64,000 nucleotides of DNA from Streblospio benedicti (Eukaryota > Annelida > Polychaeta > Spionida > Spionidae), in NCBI GenBank assembly GCA_019095985.1, contig CM032662.1, positions 10,023,636 through 10,087,635 of the forward strand, read 5' to 3'. This document shows positions 12,001 through 21,485 of this stretch, one piece after another (the stretch's first letter is position 1; each line of letters begins with the position of its first letter). The translations under genes were made by a program, and so were the position numbers. The notes under the pieces are model-generated. The model ran no database searches and had not been told where the DNA came from. It saw only the letters and a list, made by a program, of their open reading frames with translations.

Positions 12001-15000
12001 TTTGTATTTTTTTCTCCTATTTTTCATTCATTCAGCTGCTTATGCATTTCTCTGTGCAAGATTTTACTGAGTCTGTTTTAGTCCACTATCTAAATTAATA
12101 AAATCTGTACTTAAATCTTAACAATTTTTTTTCTAACAACCTTTTAACAACCTAGTACAATACAATACAATAGAACCTCCAATTGAATGTGATGTTTTCC
12201 CACGCTAAGGTCTGCTGAAAGTGATATCCGTCCTAGCTGGACAAAGTAACACACAGGCCCTTTCCCCCATGGCTGGTGATGTGTTGTTTTACGCACACTA
12301 CTTTGGGCAAGAGGAGACCAATACTCTTAAAATTACTAAGATGTATTATTTGGAGGCTCTTCTCATGTTGTGGCTACTGTCTTTTCCACCATTTCAGAAA
12401 ATTTCCAAAGTTTCACAAGCTAGAAAGATTAAGCCATTCTTAGATTTTGTTTTATTTTTAGATACTGTAAAAGTAGAAATGTTTGTGCATGATTTAATTT
12501 GCGAATTTCTTGGGTTGGTGCAAAAACGCAAAATTAAATTGTCAAGCTAACATTAATAGCCTATGGAAAGTAGGTCCAAGATGTACCAAAATCGCAACAT
12601 TAAATAATCACAAAATAATTTATAGATGAAAATCACAAATTTTAATTTTCTATTATTTTTTGTCCTATTTCTGGTAACTTCAAAGTCAAGGTTGTACATC
12701 TCAATAATGAGACTCATGTTTTGGCTCACACTGCTTGGTTGGGGACATCCAGATGTGACTCGCTCCCAGCAGGAGTTAAGTTCTGCTATGTTCTTGGCAA
12801 AATGTGACATGACGTTTTAAAGGTCTGAGTAAGGAGGAAGTTTTGTGTGGAACATGATGAGGCAAGTGGCTCCCTCTATGTAGATGTTGTGGTCATGACA
12901 TGGTGGTAGATCAGGCTTCTTCCGGTGACTAAGCCACTTGTCTAGCTGTGAGATCCATACCACCTATTCCAGAACATCTTCATACTCAGTGCAGAGGCTC
13001 GTGGTCCACTTGTACAGGCCGTCAGTGTGTCTCTCATATGTATCCATAACATCATTCAGCTCACTGTCAATATCCTTGACAATCACACAGTACCTGCTCA
13101 TAATGTTGTCAGTGACGTATGTCTCATACTTATACACATCACAGTACTGGGTGCTGAGTGCCTTGTACACAGGGTCGTGAGGGTCGCTGTACTGATGGTT
13201 CATCTGCCACAGACTCAGCCCAGCACCACCAGTGTAGTGTAGGATAGCGCGTGCTAACTGAGCTCTTCCCCGGCCAAGGTAGATCTGTGGTGAATAATCC
13301 TCGTGTGTTAGCATGATGTCTCTCACATATGGACACTGCATATACTTGCAGTACATGTCGGCCATGTTGAGGAAAGGTTCATGGGGTCCGTGGTGAGTCG
13401 TGTTGTACGTGCACCAGAAATCTGCTGTCATCTCGGTAAAATCTTGATATCCTTTTGTGGTGTGTTTCTCTATACTTGGATATGCCTTTTTCACGTTGTC
13501 TTTACACAGCTTCAGTCTGTGTCTGGATTTACACACACCATGGTATGTATCCATGTTATCAAGATACAAACCCACAAACTCATCATAACAGTAGAAGTCT
13601 TCCGTGACACCATCATGAATGCTTCTCTTGTGCATCATCTTTTGCTTTACACCGGACCTGCCAATTTCTCTACAATCCGCATGAAATACACAGAGTGAGA
13701 GAATCATCATGTTCATAAAAGTCGCCATTTGGAGATATTTTTGTGACAAGTTTGAATGCTATATTATATCCAAACTGGCCTTTACCAAATAAAGTTACGT
13801 TTATTCCGTTTGAAGCGGTCTATTTAGAGGTGGTCTGTGTATAGAGGTGGTCTGTGTATAGAGGTGGTCTGTATATAGGGGTGGTCTGTGTATAGAGGTG
13901 GTCCTATTGGGAGGTTCCACTGTAACAATCAGTTGGCGTGCAACATGACTATTTTTTATATTAGGATCTTAATGCAGTCCCTGACCTTATTTGCAGCGAT
14001 GTTTTGATCGGCGAGACGGAGACCACTCTGAGGAACCTGACGCGGGGACCGGGGCCGTCTAACGAGTTCAAGGTACACAGGAACCTCCTGCATTTAGTGC
14101 TTCATGTCAACAGCTGTCACTACTTCGATATTTAAATAATTCTCAATATTTCAAACAGCTCAGGTGAAACAATTTACATACACCTCAGAAAAGCTTCTCT
14201 GAACAGGACAGATGTGTACCAACTGCCTGATGTATACTTCTCTATACTGATAAAGGAGGAGGATAGGAGGGGGGAAGGGAGGGGTGGGGGGCACTGAGGC
14301 ACTTGAAATCCTGGAGTCATAGTGTTTGCATTATGACTCCACACTCTTGAGAAAGACAAACAGTTGTTGAACGTGTTCAACAAGGGAACCTGTTTTATGT
14401 GGACGCCTTTGGGTTTTTTTGGACGCCTTTGGGTTTTTTTGTTTAAAGATTTTGGGAGCATAATCAATTATAATACATTAATAATAAATAGTGAATTTAA
14501 TGTTGTTTGTACAAACAAAACAATTGAGTAAAAAACACCAAAACAGTTTTAAAAAATGTATTAATAGGAAAAAAAATAAAAACAAAAACAAGGTACAAGG
14601 AACCTCCTTTATATTAGGAGACGCCAACAGTTTCCTTTTAATTTTGTTGAAAACTTTTGAGAGAGGAATCAATTTTATTTTGTTTGATAATAGATTTATA
14701 TTAATAATATATAGTAATTATATGATGCTGTTTGTGCAAGCAAAAAACATCAAAACAATTTTTACGGTGTTTGATATACGTGATGTAGTAAAATAACAAA
14801 TACATCGGCACAAATTGATTAGATAATGGCTAAAATACAATATAAAGCTTCTTCAAAAACTCAAAAACTAAAGGAGATGTTCCTAGTTTAAAAATCCAAG
14901 TACCGCAGTATGTATTATTTTTTTTGTTATAAATTCTAACATGCTAACTGAATGATCTGAAGTAACATGATGTTCTTTATCTCTTGCTTCAGCTGGTTAA

Positions 15001-18000
15001 TGAAAAGAAAAAAGAGAAGAAAAGAGAGAAATATGCACACTCGGGAATTGTGAGTTTTGGAAAATTCTAAAGCAGTTTTTAATGAAAGTGCATTTTCAAT
15101 TAATGATCACAAAGTTGTGAAATTTCGGACAAAAAATTGATATTCTTTATGAAAACTCAGCAGGAAAATATGGTTCATGAATTTCACATGTTAATGTGAA
15201 ATATTAAATATGCATTCTATATTCAACCCTTTACGTTTATAGTTTTATGTCAATTAATTTTACCTCACGTTTCAGCTACGGTTGCAAACGATCTCCATTT
15301 CAAGCAAATACAACTTTCTAGACTACATCCAAGGTGGCGGGTAGGACACTTTTTCATGTTAGAATATAAGTCACAACAATAGTTTAATGAACAAAAATTT
15401 CTGACCATCTCTGTCACATGCTCAAGTCATGTGCATTGTTTTTGTTCATTTTCAAAATTTTTGATTGTTTTGTTTCAACTCCATTTAAAATAAATTTTTT
15501 AATTTTTTCAATGGAAAGTATTTAAAAATAAGATTCATTTTTTTCAAACATGTTTAAAATTTATTGCATACTAACATTGGTCTTGAAAAAGAAAATGGTT
15601 TTCATTATATCATTTTAAATACATAAAAATCAATGAGACATGAATATTCCATCATCCCAAGCAGTGGGCTGTTAAAAAGCAGAAAAGATGGGTATTTACA
15701 TGTTTAGGATACAATTTGCATGTCAAAAGCTAATCTCCCATCTCATTTTTTTTTATTTTCTATCTTTTTTTGTTGTTCAAATATCAAATTTCTATTATTA
15801 TTATTTTTTTAAGCAGAATAATATTTTCACACTTCTTAGGTGCCTTTTCACACTAACTACTTTGCTTTAAAAAAATTGAAATTTGATATTTGATATTTGA
15901 ACAACAAAAAAAGATAGAAAATAAAATAAAAAATGAGACCACATGTTGTTCACTACATGACAAGACTCTTATATATCTCCCGTCTGTTTGTGCCAGCTGT
16001 GAGATGAAAGTATATACCTTTCTGTATGATGGGCTTTTACACCGTTGTTTAGGACACATCTTGTATGTTGTTCAGGGTGAGGATTTAAAATTGCTACTGT
16101 TCAGCAGGACTAGATAATGATGAAATATCTTTGTCCTGCAAAAAAAATGTACTTGTCCTCCTTGCACAAAGCTTGCATGTTTTATGCAAATTGAGATGAA
16201 TTGGTATATCATCAAGACCAGATGTGTCCTAAACAACTAGATAAAAGTGTTTACTGGTCAATCTGAAGCAGGAGGAATCCTCACCCTGTTATTCAGCAGC
16301 TGTGAATGAAGGTGTGCCTTTATCTAGGTGTTTAAGATAAACAAAAAAAGCTTGTATGATGGGCAGCTTTTGAAACGCAAATTTTTGCATGTCCAAAAAA
16401 CACATTGGTTTTTATTGACAGTTAGAAAATGATTTTTCCCTTCTGTCCATCCAGTTGTGAGATGAAAGTAGACTATATACCTCTCTGTATGATGGGCCAT
16501 TATGTATGACACATGTTGCGTGTTGTTCTGCAGCTGTGAGATGAAGGTGATGGTCGCGATTGACTTCACCAAGTCCAACGGTCCCCCGTCGGGACCGTCC
16601 TCGCTGCACCACTTCGTCCCCGGCGGCCCGCTCAACCAGTACGGCCGCGCGCTCAGCTCAGTCGTAGAGATCCTCGAGGAGTACGACAGGTGAGGAGAGG
16701 GTTTATATACAGTGAAAATCCTCAACAACGTAACCTAATTTGCAGTCACAACTCTTTCTTTTGTAGAGGATGCTTGAGTCACCCATTGTGGTAAATTTTA
16801 GCTTATTTTAGGCTTTGATCAAACTTCCAGGTTGCACACTGCCCTGATACTCAAGGAAATAAGACAGGTCAGGCGGGTGAAGTATATGTGAGTAAACATC
16901 CGCCTGGTAGGTGCGAGCAGGTGAGGGAGTTGAGGTTCTATCTGATTGTAAACATCCTGGTGTGGGTGTAAAGTCGGTTTTTATTCTAGAACATGACTAA
17001 AAAGGTGCTACATTTACATTTTCAAGGAGTAAGACAAATGCACTCACACGGTTTTACATATTCATTGAAACATCCTACAATTAGTTTTGAAAATGCTTCT
17101 ATCACAGCTTAACAAAAAAAATTTGAAAGAGAAGGTCAATCTCTTTTTCAATAATGATGCCTGAGTCACCCATTGTGGTAAAATTTAGCTTATTTTAGGC
17201 TTTATCACCTCCGTTGTTGAGATTCTCGAGGAGTACAACAGGTGAGAGCACGGTTTTATATATTGTAAATATCCGCTATGGGCGTAGAAGTTAAAGCGGT
17301 GCGAGAACGTTTTTAACTCACCTGCTGTGAAACAGCATGTGAGCTTTTTTGATCACCTTTTGTCCGTCGTCCATCCGTCCTTCTGTAAACATCTGTTAGT
17401 CATAATGCAAACTGCATCATAACACCTCCCCAAAGGTCCATGTAATTTGTTAGTCATAATGCGCTCACCTCAGTCTAACAGGTCAGTAGAACTACTATTT
17501 TCATTTTGCATAAGACATAAAAATAACTAACCATTTGACAGTTTCGTCCACATCTGTAGATACTTTCAAAAATTCTGACTGCGCATGTCAGGTCATGAGT
17601 GACGGCTGGTTAGTCAGGAACAAACACAATGGTTTATGGTTAGTTATTGTTATGTGTTGTGAAAGATGAAAATAGTAGATTCATACGATTACCAACACAA
17701 TGAACTCGTTCAAGGAGGTGTGCTTAAGTTTTTATATATTGTAAACATCCTTTATGGGCATAGGTTTAGTCATAAATGGTGCGACTATCGCAGCTTAACA
17801 AAAAACTTCGATTTTATTTTTTTATTTTATTTTTCATAATTCAGCATGCTAAAATACACATTACAACAACTTAGAAATAAGATAGAATAGTAAAGTAAAA
17901 GTGATTCCTGTGTTTTTCAGTGACAAGCTGATCCCAGCGTTTGGTTTTGGTGCCAAAGTATCGAAAGGAGCTGCGGAGGCGTCTCATCTTTTCGCTCTGG

Positions 18001-19274
18001 TAACTTTTCTTTTTTAAAGGTATAGTGGTCATAGTCATGTGAGAGTAAAACAAAGTTTTTGCTCAGACAATGGTTCCGTGAAAAATTTCACTTTTTTATC
18101 CATGATATGAACTTGTGTTGAAAAATGTGTTCAGTCTAATAGGAAAGTACAAATTCTGTATCGTTTGCACAGAGATATATAAATGAAACAGTGTACTTGA
18201 AGTTGTACTTGCAAGTACCAAGTACTTTGGGGTTGTACTTGAGTCCAAGTACAAGTACAGCAAATCGCTGTACTTAGGCACAACTCTGGTTCAGATACTT
18301 GAGATATGTCTAATTTCTAATGGTCATATATATATAGGAAAGGAATAGATTTCTGTAACATATACAGTAGAAACTCATTATTTTGACATTGCTAATATCT
18401 TGAATTTCCTGTTATCTTGAGGTTAGTTTCATTTCCATTCAGCCACACTATGAACACATGTCACTTGGTTATCGCGAATATTCATTATTTCAAACATTTT
18501 AATGTTGTCCCTACATATTCGAGATGGCAAGTTGTTACTGTAAACTCATAGCCCTTGGCTAATAAGGCTAATAAATGTTAAAGGTACTGTTTAAATGATT
18601 TTTGCATTTTATTTCAATGTTTTTCTTGCCAATGTATTTATTTCTAAACACCCAAAACAAAAAATTCTTTTAATTCTTTTAAATAACTATTTTTATTCTT
18701 ATGTTTTGTTGTTATTGTTGCTTTATTTTTATTTTTATAGAAATAATTACAGTGACAAAAAGACATTAGCAGGCACATGATATTATGAGCCTAAATATTA
18801 TACTGTGAAAATATTGTCAACTGGAGCCACTCATAATTCTTTGATATGATATTGCACTTAAAATCCATTTACACATTTTAGATGTAGACTAGACAGCCAG
18901 GCCACACCCTCTGAATGAGCAAGAATTAAGGCCTCCTCAAATAAACCTAAGATTTTGATTGATTGATTGATTGATGATAGCACAATCGTGCAAAAGTGGT
19001 TAAATGACCTATTTCAAGCTTCTGCTGTTACTTTTGTGATACATGTAGTATACCTTTTACACACACATATATTTGTTGTACATGTTTATCTATTCTATAG
19101 CATATTTCATATTTCATATGCAATTTATTCTTATTATTCTTATTGTTGCCCCCCAGAACGGCAACAAGGACTGTCCTGACTGTGCTGCCGGGCGTGCTAG
19201 CGGCGTACGACGTTACAGAGAGTGACGCTGCACGGACCAACCTGCTTCGCGCCCGCAATCAAATACGCCGCCAA
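6085..19274 (+). CDS. Copine, 16 exons seen, 3' end missing
   Basis: Copines are cytosolic proteins that bind phospholipid membranes in response to Ca2+ through two C2 domains and bind partners through a vWA domain. Exons: 6085-6161, 6410-6450, 6857-6903, 7367-7470, 7969-8008, 9117-9193, 10059-10128, 10661-10764, 11319-11423, 11937-11975, 13997-14072, 14993-15049, 15276-15340, 16534-16689, 17921-17999, 19157-19274. All introns start GT and end AG, and exons 1-15 join in frame into 379 codons. C2A (about 20-128) has [11 protein letters not shown] and [11 protein letters not shown]2B is about 155-260; exon 12 is a Lys-rich linker; the vWA domain starts near 302 with AIDFTKSNG, holding the metal-site residues D311, T313 and S315. 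Exon 16 (NGNKDCPDC then GVLAAYD then APAIKYAAK) matches the family only if two one-base frame changes are allowed. About 130 C-terminal residues expected for the family are not found downstream. I cannot tell which copine paralogue this is. Confidence 0.93.
6996..7170. mobile_element. MITE in copine intron 3
   Basis: The ends are inverted repeats of about 25 bases: ATACGACCATCCAAGTG on the left and CACTTGGATGGTCGTAT on the right. The interior has two related GGGCTGTTACA blocks. Size about 175 bp, no ORF. Confidence 0.75.
7225..7348. mobile_element. Near-perfect foldback element before copine exon 4
   Basis: Arms of about 38 bases (7225-7262 and 7311-7348) are almost exact inverted copies containing GATGCGGTCG and CAGAGTCTCGACAT. 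The inner part adds TCGTCACGT against ACGTGTGACGA, so nearly the whole 124 bases can fold into a hairpin. It ends 18 bases before the exon 4 acceptor. Confidence 0.8.
8500..8625 (-). repeat. Dispersed repeat in copine intron 5
   Basis: On the minus strand this reads GGTTAGGTAACCAACTGAGC, then GATCACACGAGCTATTG. The same order of words occurs on the + strand at about 48675-48770, so this is a dispersed repeat of unknown class. The adjacent word CATCAGCAAGTTGATGG recurs at 9506. Confidence 0.55.
9228..9462. mobile_element. MITE with CAGGGTGAGGATT-like ends, old copy
   Basis: The interior carries CGTCCTCCTTGCACAAAGCT and TCAGCAGGACAAG, as does the better preserved copy at 16073-16288. The ends are diverged (AGTCAAGATTAGG and GAATCTGGACCCTGA). 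It lies in copine intron 6. Confidence 0.6.
10548..10600. repeat. Short perfect hairpin in copine intron 7
   Basis: TTCTACCTGCTGTTC (from 10551) is followed after 14 bases by GAACAGCAGGTAGAA (to 10595), giving a stem of about 15 bp. It lies about 65 bases before the exon 8 acceptor. Confidence 0.75.
11148..11270. mobile_element. Foldback MITE in copine intron 8
   Basis: Arms of about 47 bases (11148-11194 and 11223-11270) are inverted copies containing ACAGAACAGATTATAAAGT and AAAAAGG. The loop is about 28 bases. It ends 48 bases before exon 9. Confidence 0.8.
11495..11712. mobile_element. MITE in copine intron 9
   Basis: The terminal inverted repeats of about 40 bases share ATGTCTCTAA and CTTTTTCCACCTTT. 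The interior is AT-rich. No ORF that I would trust. Confidence 0.75.
12964..13728 (-). CDS. Secreted cysteine-rich protein nested in copine intron 10
   Basis: A single uninterrupted frame of 254 codons lies antisense inside copine intron 10. The start chosen is the ATG at 13728, because the codons upstream contain no other ATG and the new N-terminus ([15 protein letters not shown]) is a good signal peptide. The likely mature protein begins near HADCREIG and carries ten cysteines, spread as single residues ([45 protein letters not shown]), an even number that suits disulfide bonds. It also has one NTT glycosylation site. A TATA-like word (GATATAATAT, minus) lies 33-42 bases upstream. I do not recognise the family and assign no function. 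It could be a retrocopy or a genuine single-exon gene. Confidence 0.75.
   Translation of the reverse strand: MATFMNMMILSLCVFHADCREIGRSGVKQKMMHKRSIHDGVTEDFYCYDEFVGLYLDNMDTYHGVCKSRHRLKLCKDNVKKAYPSIEKHTTKGYQDFTEMTADFWCTYNTTHHGPHEPFLNMADMYCKYMQCPYVRDIMLTHEDYSPQIYLGRGRAQLARAILHYTGGAGLSLWQMNHQYSDPHDPVYKALSTQYCDVYKYETYVTDNIMSRYCVIVKDIDSELNDVMDTYERHTDGLYKWTTSLCTEYEDVLE
13761..13770 (-). promoter_or_regulatory. TATA-like box of the nested gene
   Basis: GATATAATAT on the minus strand sits 33-42 bases before the ATG at 13728, a plausible position if the 5' leader is very short. Inferred from position and sequence only. Confidence 0.35.
13818..13921. repeat. 17-18 base minisatellite, five units
   Basis: The unit TATAGAGGTGGTCTGTG is repeated about five times. 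It ends in GGAGGTTCCACTGTA, a terminal-repeat-like word; a weak counterpart, AGAACCTCC, occurs at 12172. The AGGTGGTC word recurs near 63550. Confidence 0.7.
14384..14770. repeat. Diverged tandem duplication in copine intron 11
   Basis: Blocks starting near 14384 and 14595 share the order GGAACCT, GGACGCC or GGAGACGCC, a TAATA-rich part, GTTGTTTGTACAA or GCTGTTTGTGCAA, and ACATCAAAACA-like words. The first block also holds a 22-base direct repeat (TTGGACGCCTTTGGG twice, 14399-14441). Confidence 0.5.
15741..15938. mobile_element. MITE with about 55-bp arms in copine intron 13
   Basis: Left and right arms share TTTGTTGTTCAAATATCAAA in opposite orientation and end in TCTCATTTTT and AAAATGAGA. 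The centre is about 85 bases. A damaged version is carried in the second duplication copy (about 19855-20060). Confidence 0.75.
15994..16545 (+). repeat. Array of copine exon 14 acceptor-edge copies
   Basis: The true edge CAG followed by CTGTGAGATGAAGGTG (16531) is preceded by three look-alikes: at 15994 (CAGCTGTGAGATGAAAGTA), 16297 (CAGCTGTGAATGAAGGTG) and 16452 (CAGTTGTGAGATGAAAGTA). The first and third are followed by similar 60-base blocks containing CTGTATGATGGGC and ACACAT. Each could in principle act as a decoy 3' splice site. Confidence 0.7.
16073..16288. mobile_element. MITE with CAGGGTGAGGATT ends
   Basis: Inverted ends CAGGGTGAGGATT (16073) and AATCCTCACCCTG (to 16288) enclose about 190 bases with the internal word CCTCCTTGCACAAAGCT. 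Diverged copies occur at 9228-9462 and in the second duplication copy. Confidence 0.8.
17205..17260 (+). pseudogene. Relic of the 3' edge of copine exon 14
   Basis: GTTGTTGAGATTCTCGAGG and GAGTACAACAGGTGAGAG at 17213-17246 repeat the exon 14 end ([10 protein letters not shown] against [10 protein letters not shown]) together with its splice donor. It is preceded by GAGTCACCCATTGTGG, which also occurs at about 16774, so a local tandem duplication made it. The rest of the exon is absent. Confidence 0.8.
17480..17720. mobile_element. Foldback element in copine intron 14
   Basis: ACTATTTTCAT and ATAACTAACCAT on the left reappear inverted as ATGGTTAGTTAT and ATGAAAATAGTA on the right. The centre words GACAGTTTCGTCCA and the flank TTACCAACACAATGAAC resemble those of the 3.9-4.1 kb foldback element. 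Confidence 0.6.
18000..19156. other. Copine intron 15
   Basis: AT-rich intron. It holds a short GATT repeat at about 18955-18973 and a TACTTG/CAAGTAC-rich segment at 18195-18260 that looks like an old simple repeat. No nested gene is visible. Confidence 0.5.
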
Positions 19275-19279
19275 GTAAA

Positions 19280-19755
19280 CGCTTCAGAGTTTAACTTCAT
19301 AAGTATTTGAATGAAATAATTGATTTTGCGAAAAAAATCCATTGAAACTCACTGTCTTAATAATTTCTGAAAATTTTCAATGTCCATCTTCTGAGACTTC
19401 TCTTTCTGTCACCAGATGGCAGCACGTGACCGTCAAAAAAATTATTTACAAATAAATATTTGATGTTTTTATGACTTTAACAACACTTGTAATAATGTTA
19501 TTTGAAAAGATTTTTTATCCATGAATCTGAAATCTCGATTTAAATAATATTTATTTTTCAACACATACAAATAGATAAAATTGGATAAACAAATTGGAAA
19601 TTATAAAATCTGAAATCTTATATCCCCCCCCAAAAAAAAAATCAAATTAAGCCCAACTGGGGGAGGGAAAAAAATGGGAACAACTGGATGGGCTGTATTG
19701 TCGTTTTACCTCTTTGTTTTCTATGAATGCCATGTAGTGCATGATTTATTTAATG
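19280..19755. other. AT-rich spacer after the last visible copine exon
   Basis: No coding signal. The next copine exon would be expected in or beyond this stretch but is not seen here. Confidence 0.5.
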
Positions 19756-20725
19756 ATTCCATCATCCCAAGCAGTGGGCTGTTAAAAAAGCAGAAAAAGA
19801 TGGTATTTATATGTTTTAGGATACAATTTCCATGTCAAAAGCTTATCTTTCCATATTTTTTATTTTATTTGAATTCTCTTTTTGTTGTTCAAATATCAAA
19901 TTTATTATTTTTTATTTCTCATTTGAGCTGAATAACATTACCAAGACACCCTTTTTAGGGGCCTTTTCAATACTAATTACTTTTGCTTAAAAAATTGAAA
20001 TTTGATATTTGATATTTGAACAACAAAAAAAAAAAGATAGAAAATAAAAATAAAAAATGAGACCAATAAGAAAGTTGTCAAATTGGCATGACAAGACTCT
20101 TATGTATTCCCTGCCTGTTTGTCAAAGCTGTGAGATGAAAGCATGCTACCTTTCTGTATGATTTACTTTTAATCGTTGTTTAGGACACATCTTGGTGAAA
20201 CCATAGGTGTAGAGGGATTTAGTGAAAAAATTAAGGCCTCAGCAGACTAGTGAAACTCAAACATCACTTTGTCCCAAAAAAAATGCATTTGTCCTCCCTT
20301 GCACAAAGTCTCATATTTTAAGCCAAATTTGACTCACAATTGTTACTCATCAAAAGGATCAGTTGTGGGAACATGCCATTCATCTCCATTAAGTGTTTAT
20401 TGTAATACTTGAAAGTGGATCGAGTGGCGAATCCTCACCTGTTATTCACAGCAGCTGCAGATGCGCAGCTGGGCGAGCAAAAGTTCTCTTTTATCTAGGT
20501 GTTTAGACAATATCTTGCATGTTGTTCTGCAAAAAGCTTATCTCCAGTCGTTCTTTAGCGCCAGCTGTGAGGATAATAACGATCGACGACCACGAATTCA
20601 CGACAACATGGGTTTTTACGCCGCTTGTGTAGGACACATCTGGTACATTATTCTGCAGCTGTGGAGCTGAAGGTGATGTGCTTTTATGAAGTTGTTTAGG
20701 ACACATGTTGCGTGTTGTCTTGCAA

Positions 20726-20877
20726 GCTGTGAGATGAAGCAAGCATGTCGCGATTGACTTCACCAAGTCCAACGGTCCCCTCGTCCGACTGGCCTCGCTT
20801 GCACCACTTCGTCCGGCGTGCCCGCCAATAGTACTAGCTCAGTCAATGTAGAGAGATCCCTTGAGGAGTACGACAGG
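20726..20877 (+). pseudogene. Degenerate second copy of copine exon 14
   Basis: Words of exon 14 are all present in order (CTGTGAGATGAAG, GATTGACTTCACCAAGTCCA, GAGGAGTACGACAG) but separated by several small indels that break the frame. It is followed by GTAGAG in place of GTGAGG. It could not encode the MIDAS region as it stands. Confidence 0.85.
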
Positions 20878-20956
20878 TAGAGGGCACGGGTTTGTATATA
20901 GTGTAAACATCCGCTATGGCTTTTAGGTGCGAAGCAGGTGTGGGCAGTGAGTGGCG

Positions 20957-21290
20957 AATCCTCACTCCAGCTCGTGCCGAGTTGATAGGGAGGTTGGACT
21001 CGTTACCAGAAGGTTGTGGGTTCGATTCCCAGTCGGCCCTGGGTGGGGTGCTGTTAAACCTGCCTCTAACAAGTTGCACACTGCCCGGGGTACTCACAAT
21101 GCTAAATAGGTACAGGTCAGGCTAGTGAACGCTTAATGTGAGCATAAGCACGCCTGCACTATGGTAGCAATTGTGCGTTATGCCCCCCGGGAGTTGAGTA
21201 AGATATTAATGACCTGGTGTGAATTAAAGTCGTGAGAGTTATCTAGAATCATGACTATAAACCACTACATTTACATTTACAATGTAAATG
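20957..21290 (+). repeat. tRNA-derived SINE, copy in the duplicated block
   Basis: Box B (GGTTCGATTCCC) is intact, followed by the family body words CCTCTAACAAGTTGCACACTG, TAAATAGGTACAGGTCAGG and AATGACCTGGTGTG. Confidence 0.8.
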
Positions 21291-21337
21291 TAAAGTCTGG
21301 TTTGTAGTCTTGATCCAAGTTTGTATCCTCGCACCCT

Positions 21338-21485
21338 TACATTTACACCAGGTCATTGGCCCAATTTTGTTGATCTTCAATTGATCATTTCTCATATACT
21401 TGCATCAGCAATATTCAGATCCGACTGGGAATGAACCCACGACCTTCTGGTCACGAGAAGTCCAACCTCATCCACTTTCACAGAA
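21338..21485 (-). repeat. tRNA-derived SINE, internally deleted copy
   Basis: On the minus strand it has the head (CTTCTGTGAAAGTGGATGAGG, box B-like GGTTCATTCCC) and the tail CCAGGTCATTGG in inverted order, but lacks much of the body. Confidence 0.65.

Larger units (their letters stand above)
15648..17524 (+). repeat. Copy A of a 1.9 kb direct duplication containing copine exon 14
   Basis: The block from TCCATCATCCCAAGCAGTGG to the AACAGGTCAGTAGAACT region recurs in the same order and orientation at 19756-21752. This copy has the intact exon 14. It contains a foldback element (15741-15938), a CAGGGTGAGGATT element (16073-16288), an old SINE piece (about 16830-17030) and a second donor-edge relic at 17213. 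Confidence 0.85.

Noticed and set aside
12221-12550. 109-codon + strand ORF in copine intron 10
   Set aside because: Opens in and runs through AT-rich repeat-like sequence, no domain, no splice signals in phase, and lies on the copine strand inside an intron.
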